NCBI GenBank assembly: GCA_916613615.1
Contig: OU744725.1
Span: 60,086,575 to 60,150,574 of the forward strand
Length of the DNA stretch: 64,000 nt
Direction of reading: 5' to 3'
Source: Steromphala cineraria
Taxonomy: Eukaryota > Mollusca > Gastropoda > Trochida > Trochidae
The position numbers and the translations under genes are program-made. How positions within the stretch are numbered: position 1 is the first letter of the stretch; every line of letters begins with the position of its first letter. This document shows, in pieces, positions 22,501 through 34,500 of this stretch. The notes under the pieces are model-generated. The model was not told where the DNA came from. It searched no databases and saw only the letters and a program-made list of their open reading frames with translations.

Positions 22501-25500
22501 TAGTTGAATTTGTAATTTTGTGCAAGAAATCAAATTTAGTGACATAAATTCTATAAGTAATTTTTTCAAATGAATTGTAAGTTCAATTGTTAGGCAATAT
22601 TTTCAATATATATTTAGATAGACAAAATTATTAGAGAAACTAGGTGCCTTTTGGGCTATTTTGATGAATGATTAAAAATTTCCTATTTCACATACATTGC
22701 TTTGAGCATAGTGGAAATATTAATATTATAATGGAAAATATAATAGTTTGGCCAATTATTTCATCTTAACAAGGATAAAAAGTTTCACTGTCCATTTTAG
22801 AATTCTTTTTTTTTTCAATATTAATTATCTTTTATATTAGTTTATTCCAATTTTTGTATGTCACATTTTGAATGCCTCTGTGGGTTTATTTAAAAGATAT
22901 AATTCAGTTTAACTTCATCATATATAGACTTTTCACAAAGAGGATGATACAGACAAGATTATAGGAATTAGAAACACATTAAACCCAACAACCCGATGAC
23001 TGTGTGAATGAAAGAGTTGAAGAGATATAAAAAAAATTCTGGAAGATAATTGCCATATATTAAAAATAAGAAACAAGTTGCAAAAAAGTGCCAAATTCTT
23101 ATCAATTTGCTCTTCATCATCTACAAGCAGGGGTGATAAAGACAAGATTATACGAATTAGAAACACATTAAACCCGACAACCCAATGACTGTGTGAGTGA
23201 AACTGTTAAAGAGGTGAGCTGTACTAAATCCCCTCCATTTCTTGAGATTTGCTTCTATTCAGTTCTAATGGATGTCAAGCCAGTGTTTAAACTCATTCTC
23301 TTTATAAAAAGCCTGAAAATAGCATGAAATGTTGATACTGATCAAATCCTCCTGCTTCACATTTTGGCAGTTCTGAAAGGTATTAATTTCACTCATTTCA
23401 TTACCATTGATTCTACTCCAACTATTTGTCCAGTCCTTTCTTCGTCGAAACTTTTTGCTTCTGGGGATGTCGCTTTTCCCTCGGCTTGTTGTTTATTCAT
23501 GGCTAACTTAAAATCGCGATCCAGAAAAAAGGTGAAGCGCAACCTCTTTGTTCGATTTGGCCTGTGAAATAGATCATATCGCTCTCAAGCTTGCGTTGAA
23601 CAGGTTACTTTGTACACGCGACGACAATGCTTTTCTTTGTGGGCTTTTATACGCTCCATCAATAAAGGAGTAGCCCTTGGCATAAAGTGATTAAAGAAGT
23701 GCGACAAGTGCCATATTCGGTGATTGAATATTTCAGTGTCACTTTCAAATGGAAAATTTCTTGAAATGTTCATTTCATCTTGGAATGGTATTTTTTTTAC
23801 TCTTTTTAATCTACAGATGAATAAGGAATGTATGAATTTGCGAAATTTGAGATGTTTTGACAGACTCGTTCTGAAATTATTCCATCAAAGTCCCTGATAA
23901 CAAGATTTTGTTTTAATGTTTTTGATCAAAATAAATTTAAAACTATGAAATGATTTTTAAATCTGCCAAGCGACAAATTTAAATTTTGAAAAAACTTATT
24001 GTCAATCAGGATTTAACTCTTCTTTCCTTATTGAAAGTTTTTAATTTGAAAAATGAACGATAACTTCTGAAAAATTATTTTTTAATTTTAGGATTAACAT
24101 TTGCAGTTTCATCTATACTGAACATAAAAAGATAGGGACCAGACCAAGACTACTCATAGTTAACAGTTTGAGTATAAACTCCTCTTTTTAAAAATCATTA
24201 TGCAATGGTAAATGTTGTTTTTTTCCCCATGACTGGACTACTACTCATCTCTACCATTTGAATACAGTGATTTAAAAAAAAAATTCAATGCACTTTTTAT
24301 TTTTCATGTTTTCATGGATTAATTTTTCTATATTTATACCATTATCATCAAAATCTATGTTTATCAATTTCATCAACATGCATACAAGAAGTTGCTAACA
24401 ATGGCATAATTACTCTTGAATCAATAAATTTCCATTCCATGTGTTTCTTGTAGTATTTGATTAAGGTTTGAAATAGACATTCCGACATGAAATTAACATT
24501 TATTATCTATGATATGTCATGTAAGTGTAATATGAAACATCATTGTGTCATCCATTAGTCTGGTCTATCCATCATATATGTAACTATATAAACACTAATG
24601 ATAATAATCAATCAACACCTTCATGATCACCATCATTGTTACACCATAATAACGAAGATTGAAACATCATCTTTTTTTTCCCCAAACAAGTCCGATCTTC
24701 TTCATCAATATCCCTCCTTTCTTTGAAATATGTGTAACATTAGAGTCGTCTGATTAATGCCCTGTCATATTTGACTAAACTTGGGGATGTTTCCAGTTTA
24801 TTAAGCCGATGATGCTGATGACTCTAGGCTTTATTATTGATAAGTCTGTCAATATGTCATACAGGAAATAATCACTCTAAATATGTCTTAATATTTGGTT
24901 TCAAGAATTGTGATTAGTAGTGAATTTCAACATGAGGGCACCTTGCTTACAGTTATAAATAATCAAAAGATTTCCAGGTTCTATTGTCAATATTTGCCCG
25001 AAATTAATCATGTTTGGTAAACTTATCACACTTAAGATATCTTCATTTTGCTTTAATTACCATAGATAAGTTGCTATGAATTTCAATATGTCAGCTTTTA
25101 TACGAAACTAATCCATCAAAGAATTCTTTATTTTCGTTGGTACCATTGTGAATAGTTGCCTGAATTAAACATGTCTAGTAAACTAATCAGTCTAAAGATT
25201 TGTTAACTCTGCTTTTAATTACCATTGGCAAGTAGCTTTAGTTTCAACATCTCAGCTTGTAAACAGTACAGTCATCAATATAGAGATTAATTCATTTGGT
25301 TTCATACTATTTTGATAAGTTGCTTTGGATTTCAATATGTAAGATTGCATTGAGTAAATTAATCAGTTTTAAAGGGGCAGTAGCACGTTTTTTGAAAATT
25401 TTATTTACTAAATTTTTCACTGATAATTGTAAGTTAATGCTAAATGTATTATTTTGACAGTGTCAGAAATATGATTACACAAGCAAATCATCCATAGTCA

Positions 25501-28500
25501 GAGGACAATTAAAAATAAGAAGATTCACATAAAATCCATTGGCGGCCATTTTTTGTGAACACCTGTAATTCATTTTGTGTGAGAAAAAGGAATCGCATGG
25601 CTAAACTTTACGTTATATATTTGAATTATTACTGCTCCATTTAGTTTAAATACATTGTCTTTCAATTGGAACCATTAATTTTCATTTTCCTGACATCAGC
25701 TTATATTCCCCCTAAAAAGGTGCTACTGCCCCTTTAATAGGTTTTCATGGGGATTTATTGATAAGCTGCTTTGAATTATATAAAAGCGTGACCTTATAAT
25801 TAACCTCTGGAACAAGATATATGTATATACATGCATATATAAGAATCAATAGTCTTTAATAAATGTTGGCTAAATTACCCATTGTTTCAAAATGGTAGCA
25901 TATTGCAGATTCTTTTTTTATTATTTTCACCAATAATTGGATATTTTAAAGTTTTTGCAATCAATTGTGTTTAAAGTGATTAATATTTTCATCTTCTATT
26001 TAATGTTTAAATATTTGAAGTCTTGAAAAGAAAATGAATGATATTTTTCATATTATTAGTTTGGTGAGAGAATATTGATTTAAACAGATGTGCAAATTGA
26101 GGTGAAATTAAAACCTTTTAAATACCTTGATAACAATCAAGGCCAAATGTCAAAATTGTAATTGTAACTCTTCTGTGACCCTCAAAAGATGAATAGTCTT
26201 GATAAAAAAAACTTTTCAAGACAAATATAAGATAAAATCATTACTTGTCCATTTATTATACACAAAATTGAATAATAATTGCAATCACTGTAATGATAAA
26301 GGTCTCATAGAGGTGCCACGAGCCAAAACTGTCTCTGGGAAACGGTCATTCTCTTATAGTGACGCCAAACTGTGGAACGAGCTACCCAAAAAACTAAAAG
26401 TCAAAGACTCTATCACCACTTTAAAAAGAGACCTAAAAACCTATCTGTTCAGACTCCATCACAAACTGTGACTTTTCATTTTCATGTAGCGCTTTGAGTG
26501 GGCACTTGCTGCCCGGATGTCAGCGCATTACAAGTGTACATATTATTATTATTATTATAGATCATATATGAAATAAAGCTTTATTTACAAAGTCTTTAAA
26601 TGTTTAATGTGCTCTTGATTATTCAAATGGTAATTCCTTTGGAACTCAAATTTCTTGGCTAGTTACAGAAAGGTATCTGTTCACTGTCTTCGACCTTTGT
26701 CTGAACACCAGTCTCTTAAAGGCACCACTCTATCTGCTTTCATCCACCATTTTGAATTGTTAGCATTGCGAGAAAACAAATGTGCTGTATTATGCTAATT
26801 CATTAACAAAAGTACGAAATAACTACCTGATTGATAGAAGCTGAGCATATTTACAAATAATTCAAAATAAATTTATCAGTTATGACAGCATTTTGTCATA
26901 GTAATACATTTCACGATCGTAACTTAGATGATTGGCTTCATTTCACAATGTTTTTATTTTTTGAACAATACACTTTATTTTTTGTCAAATTGTTAAATCT
27001 TGAACAACTGAAATGGTAACCTCACAAACATATTTGAAATTAAGTGTGAAATTATCACTTAAAAATCATATATAATTGTAAACAGGAAAGTCCTCCTGAA
27101 TTTCGTTTCAACAAAAAAGAACCTGAATGGTCCTTTTAAAGAGCCACTCCGTGAGTTGTTGGGCGTCACATATGAAAAACTTTATGAAAGTGTCATTTGA
27201 TTAAGTAGTATCGACTATTGCAAGAGAATATCATATTAAAACTCAGCAATGTTGTGTTATAACAATAGGAAGCTTTGAATTTGCAATTGTGATCGAAAAT
27301 CGGACAATGACGCTCGTCAATCGGTCAAACGTAATTTTGAAATTTTTTCGAAAGCATTCCGAATGACCGTCATGAGTTGACACTGTTAAATAGGCTATAT
27401 AATTAAGATTCATGTTAATTGGACGTTTGATTTTGCCTTCCAAGAATATTAATGACTGTTTTAAGCTTTTCATTGAAAACAAGTATTATAATTGTGTTTT
27501 GGCCATTTTGAGATGAATGAGTGAGATTTTGGTGATTTATAAGTTTATTTATAGATTCATTTATATGTTTTGTTCCAGATTGTGTTCTTGAATTGAATTC
27601 TCTTGTCATTGAAATCGTACTGAATTATAAATCCAACATCATCATATTCAATTCAGTACTTTATTTTCTGACAACCCGATTGCAACCTTTTTTTTTAGGT
27701 TTGAACCTATTTCAGATAAAATCAATGAAATTACACTTTAAACCTGTGAATCTTTTTCACAATAATGGACACTATGTTTATTCTAATTTCTTCCATTTCA
27801 GCAATCATGCAGTTAGATGCTGAATAAGCAATATTGTTATATTTACTGTTCAATATTGACTCTTGAATAAAACCGTACTTCAATGTGCATTTCAAACATA
27901 ATCAAATTCAATTTTAACTTTTTTATGGTTTGAATCAGATTAAGAAGCTTGGATATGAACATTATGCATATCCAACGTAATCAAACTTTTTCTGTTTTGA
28001 ATCAGAAAAAGAACCTTGAATTTTTTTATTTTAATTTTCACACAAAATTTGACTCTTTGTTTATACTCATTTCTTTCTTTCAGCCATCTACTGCAACAAG
28101 GAAATAAGCAGCCAGACCAAGAAGAATGATTCCATAGAGAGCCCGAACTACCCTAACCCTTACACTGCCGGAGTCACCTGTACCTACAACTTTGTGGGCA
28201 TGGGTCGCGAGAGAGTTAAGCTCCAGTTTGTGCACATGGACCTCTACTACGAGGGAGGCTTGGCTAATGATCCTATTGAGTAAGTAAAAAGTAGATTTAC
28301 AGTAGAACACGGATATAGTGAACACGGATATAGCGAACACTCGGATATAGCGAACAAATTTTCAAGTCCCGTCCCTATATAATATAATTAAAATTATATG
28401 CGTATAGCGAACACCGGATATAGCTAACTAAATTCTTTGGTCCCTTGGAGTTCGTTATATCCGAGTTCTACTGTATATCAAGCAAATATTGAATATGATT

Positions 28501-31500
28501 AGAAATCGTATTAGTGATTGGACACTTATAGCCTGCTGTTTGTGAGAGAGTTGAATACAGTTTGTGCACATTGACCTTTAGTACGAAGGAGGATTAGCTT
28601 ATGATCGTGTGGATTTGAAATATCATTATTTCACGAATTTCTTTCTATTCTTTGAAAATTTAATTATTTATATTAGTACTGTATTGAATTTCAAAACACC
28701 TTTGAAATTTGGAAACTTTGCTTTTAAAAGAAACACCCCTGTAAATATAATGTAAAAAGATTTGCCCAAAGTAATATGAGATTATATTAATATGAATTAC
28801 ATCTTTAAATATTCAGGATGTTAAGATTTTTGTTAAGATGTCACAAAAATATGCTGATGATCATTTTTGAGAAAAAAAGGTTTATAAAGCGCTTGTCTTC
28901 CGCAGGTGTTTTCATTAAAAATATTATTTAGTAGACAAGCATGCTGAAAACAAGCTAGGGTTCTTTAATCTTGGAAATGAAAGTTATTTTTTTATGTTTG
29001 ATATGAAATATTTTTTCCACTTTTGAAAATATTTTCTGGATTAGCATTTCAACAGTAAAAAATACTTACAAAGCATGCTTAGCTCAAAGGCTAGCCTTAA
29101 CCCATTTGTTGGCATCAAAACCATTGATTATAGTTGCATTCACATCAGGGCTTAAAGTGACACAGAGTATCTTTCTTAAAATCTTATTTGGTTTTGATAA
29201 GCTACAAAATATCTAATACGCTGATATCTCATCACTGGACTTGCAAATATATCCATATATGCATAATATCTCTAAAATGCTTGAGTTTATGGAAAAATCA
29301 AGAAAACGTCTCAAATAAGTTTAATATTCGAAATTATGGATCCAATTAATCTACCTATTAGTTACAATACCTAATAAACACTATCGAATCGAATATATCT
29401 TCCTGTCAGCTTATGACAAGGTTTCAAAATTACGTTTGCCGAATTTGCGCGCGCCACTCGAGCCACACTGTCCGGTTTTCGATCAAAATCCCGACTTTAA
29501 TGACCGTATTTTTGCTCTAATATACTGATTGACCTTTAACTTGTTATTTTCGGTAACAGTTAACAGATTTGTACAGGTCTTGACATTTATTGATGCCAAT
29601 AACTCAAACTAGTTTTCTAGAAATCACTTGAAATGTGAATCCACAATGTTGACAAATATTTTTCTTATCAAGTAGTTGCCTTTGAAGTTGATAATCACAA
29701 AGGCAGCTTAATTCTTTGATGAAAGTTTTAGGCTGACAAGGTGTCAATATGGTTATTATTTCACATGATTATGTTATTGCTTTGCCTTTTAAATATCTTG
29801 AAATTTTGATAGACCATTATTCTGGATGACGTGTCATGCAGTTGAGTGACAAAACATTACCCTTGATGTAGTGAAAAGAAATCAAATTAAATCATCATTG
29901 ATTTTCCTCAACCAAAAGGATTTTTAAAAACATGTCATTCAGATGATGAACTAATGTAACATTGTTATATTTGGGAACCATGATTATCTGCACATGTACA
30001 TCTGGAATCTTTTAAAGAGCCACTCCGTGATTTTCATCACATGTTGTTTTGCTTTGATATGAAAATTAATATCACAATTTATTATATCATTTCAAATAAG
30101 TTCACATATATGTTCCAAAAATGTAAAATAGATGATAATACTAGTTTTCAATGAGAATCTTGTCATGTATATACGAGTAAGCCAAAATCACACGTCCGAT
30201 TTACATGAATACTAGTACTATGACCTATCAAACAGGATCAACTCGTAACAATCATTCTGACTGCGTTAGATAAGTTCCAGAATAATGTTTAAATGATTGA
30301 AGCACGCCAATGTCCGGTTTTCAATCATAATCACGACTTTTCACCTGTTGTCACTGTATGATCCGGATAAGGTTAAGAATTATCATATCCTGCAACAGTG
30401 GATACTTCTCAATCAGAGGACACTATTGGTAAAGTTTGGCATATTTGGCCCCTGACGTTACTCACGGAGTGGCTCTTCACGTCATTAGTTTCTTTAGAGA
30501 CTTTACAAAAGAACAGCTCTCGCACTGTACCACCACGATAGAAATGTTTTGAAGGACAAATGTTTTGTTTAGGACTATAACAATGTCATTCTCTCCTCAC
30601 AGAGGCAACTCATGCAGTCATACCTGAATTAGCCTCTGTTCTATTACGGCTAATACATGGGATAGAAAGTTAGAAATCTGATTGGAGGCAATCAAAGTTA
30701 GTTGTGCAATTAGCGACGCTGTTTTAAAAATGGTCATTCACAAAACCTCGGCCATCTCCGTGTGGTTCGTCTAAGCTTTCGTTGGAATTTAACTCCAGGG
30801 GAGGTAATTCTTCCTTTTACAAACCATCGCTTTTTACCTTCTCTTTAGTTATTATTTGGTTGATTAGTAAAATAAAATCTATCATAAAACAATTACATAA
30901 CACAATTACAAAACAGTATCTTTCTAATGAAAAACCCTATCCATAGCTGATTTTCAAATAGTTTCCCTCTCACACTGTTAATGAAAAATAAACACAAAGA
31001 CATAATATTTTCCATGTCATTATACCACCGTTAAGAACTCCCAAAGTCAAGGATATCCAAAAGGTGTTTTCATTGGCTGCAAATAAGGGAGATATTTTAA
31101 GTTACAACTTTTTGCCGCTAGGGCAATCGCCGGAACTCCAGCATCTTGGCATAATAGAACAGAGGCTTGATCGCACTGAGCTGCCTCTGTGGGGAGAGAA
31201 TGTAACAATGTAACCAACAGAATTTGGTTACAATAAGCCTTTAGCAGTTGACTCCTTAACAATTTTACTACGTTTTCAATAATCCTTAACCAAATACCTT
31301 GATTACTTCAATTATAACTGTGGCAACATATTGAACTGCCTTATTTCAATTTTGAGCCTTCTTGATAATGCATTATCATGACCTGCCTCAAAATCATGAC
31401 CTTGTCCTATATTTCATGACATGTACTCTTAATATTTTAGTCCATAAGAAGAATTCTCATCAAGCATGACCTTTGCAAATATCTCAAATTTTTGGCGTAA

Positions 31501-34500
31501 TCTTCCCTCTGGGACGAAACTTGTACCTCTAGGTTCCTCTAAACGTGCCTGCAGAAGTTCTTAATTGAAAATAGAGTAAAAAACTTAAGTCATATTTACC
31601 ATTAGTGGTATGCAGCTACCCTCTTCTGCCTGGAATTATCTCCCTTGATCAAACCATGTGGTCTTCATCTGCTCAAGCATGACCTTTTCAAATGTCTCAT
31701 TTTGACCTTGACCTTTTCAGCTGTGCAGGATCAGACTCTGTGAAGGTCATGATTCCGCTGGCTGGTGAACTGAAGGAGCTGGGGGTGTATTGTGGTAAGA
31801 AACTGCCACCGATGCTGATGTCCGCTGGGAACAAAATGACGGTCATATTCCACAGTGAATCCTCCTCTAAGGGAGTGACAACTGGCTTCAAGGCTCTGTA
31901 CAGTTTTGTGACAAGTACGTATAAAGTATTCTTTTGATAAGAATGTATTATGATCTTTATGTCCCAATTTAAAGTGACACAGAGTATCTTTCTTAAAATT
32001 TTATTTGGTTTTGATAAGCTACAAAATATCTAATATGCTGATTGAAGTTTATATCTCATCACTGGACTTGCAAATATATCCATTTATGCATAATATCTCT
32101 AAAATGCTTGATTTTATGGAAAAATCAAGAAAACATCTAAAATACGTTTAATATTCGAAATTATGCATTCAATTAATCTACCTATTAGTTACAATACCTA
32201 ATAAACACTATCGAATCGAATACATCTTCCTGACTGCTTTTGACAAGGTTTCAAAATTACGTTTGGCGAATTTGCGCGCGCCACTCGAGCCACATTGTCC
32301 AGTTTTCGATCAAAATCCCGACTTTGAATGGCTGTATTTTCGCTCTAATGTACTGATTGACCTTTAAATTGTTATTTTCGGTAACAGTTAGTGGGTCCCG
32401 ATGTAATAACATCGATTTCAAAATTTGACATATGTGATCCTCTTTAACCATGAAACGCCCTGGGCGGATAAAAAATTGGAAAAAGGGGCCGCTTAATAAG
32501 ATGACTTAATCATTCAGTCAAATGATAAAGATATTTGTATATTCTTGATCTACATATAGATTTTGAGCTAAAAGTAACAAATCCAATGACCATGATTAAA
32601 GAGAAGGATAAAAATCAAGTCTCCAAACCACCTTTATATTAAATTTCATAGGTTTATCATGTAAGGAAAGCTTGGATAGAGGGTGCTTAATGTTTTTTTA
32701 GTTGAAAACACTGTTAAAGGGCGCCTTTAAACATCAACTAACCTCGACCTTACCACTTCTCGATTTTCGTTCAACTATTTTTCAAAAAAATAAAAGCTGG
32801 ACTTAATATTTGTTAACTTGTCCAATAAACACCTTAAATTTGCCTTTAATTAAGACGTAATTATCGGCTGTGAAAAACCCACATGGGTTAGGGGCCATAA
32901 AACTCGTGCGGGTGTGACGTAATAAACAGACTGTACAGAGTAATGCATCATTATTTCAACTGAAATACCGCCTAAATAATTGTTTAATTACCATTGATGT
33001 GGATATCTTTTTTACACCAAATGCTTAGTAGTGTTACGTCGTCAAATGATTTATCTAACTGAGTGGAAAACATTTTCTGAAAATCGTTAATTGTTAGTGT
33101 TTTTTCCTGTGGTATTGTTACGATAGATGTATAGATAACAAGGCTGATTCTGTTTATGACGTCACAAAATGGGGGCGAGACCAGTCATGCATTCACTTGT
33201 TTGTTGTCAGATAGATCTAAGCGGCCCATCAAAAGTGACTTTCAAAAACGACTTTCATTACCAAACTAAACATATTTGAGTAGCGACCTCTAACGCACTA
33301 TACAATATTGCAATCAGACTTTCTATATTCCAAAGAAAATAGTGAAATATGTTTGTGGTAATGTGAACTTTAAGGGAGAGGGTGCTTATTATGTCGAGTA
33401 CGGTAATTGGTTTACAAGTCAGCAGTTGGGGTTTGATTTATTAGACGTCATTGTGTCAGTTTTGCTAGGCGAATATGTATACATATTCGCCTAGCAAAAC
33501 TGACACAATGACGTCTAATGAATATATTCATTAATGCGGAGCACAGTGGTGTAGTGGTTAGCATGCTGGCCTCTCACGCCGGAGACCCGGGTTCGAATCC
33601 CGGTGGAGACACCACAAATTTGTGACTTGGGTCTCATCCTGTGTTGTGTCCCTGGGCAAGGCACTTCATCCACATTGCACTCAGTCCACCCAGCTGTTAA
33701 AATGGGTACCTGAAAATTGGATGTTCTGACCTACATGGTCGTGATTAGCGCTTAGTAGCAGCTGTGAAAGTACCTTCCTTCAGGGTAATAATGTAGCGCT
33801 TTGAGCATGTCTTAGGACGTGGAAAAGGCGCAATATAAGTATGCACACATTATTAATGCAATTATGGCAAATAGTTCATCACCAACAAAATTTACTCTGA
33901 TTCCACAATGTATTTCAGGTACAATGACTTACATTGATGTAATTGTTGCAATACTGATAATTGAATATGCTATATTTTTTTTACTTCTGAGATACTGAGA
34001 GATTTATTATTCTTTCAGATTTTGGAATTACCTCTGGAGACCCAGACCCACGAGGAGGTATGTATCAAAGCTGAAAATATGATTTTATCAATAACAATCT
34101 GGAATGATAGATTGGAACCAAGAACATCATGCAAATCTCTATAATCCTGCCCGATCTTTAACTATTCTAAGTTAATTTGATGGCATGAAGGGTCACAACC
34201 CACCCTAAAATCGCTGACCATTTTTGCAAATCTCTATCACTCTGCCTCACCACCCCCCCCCCCCCCCCCCCCCCCCACCCCCAATCCCTAAACAAAAATT
34301 CTTACGTTAAATTGATAGTTATGAAGGAGATGAAAGCCCACCCCAACATGTAAGGAAGAATGCATCTCAGTGACCTTAAGTGAATATTTATTTATTTTTT
34401 TTAATTTCCCTTATTTTGTTTTACTTTTTTTTTTTTTTTATTTCATACAAAGTCAAAATACATGATATGTTTACGTGATTATATTTTTGTTCTGATTAAA

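Noticed and set aside
33538..33613. Functional tRNA-Glu-like gene (also at 48370)
   Set aside because: Clear A and B boxes, but the acceptor stem does not pair, and the same head is joined to the same non-tRNA body in both copies. It is a SINE.
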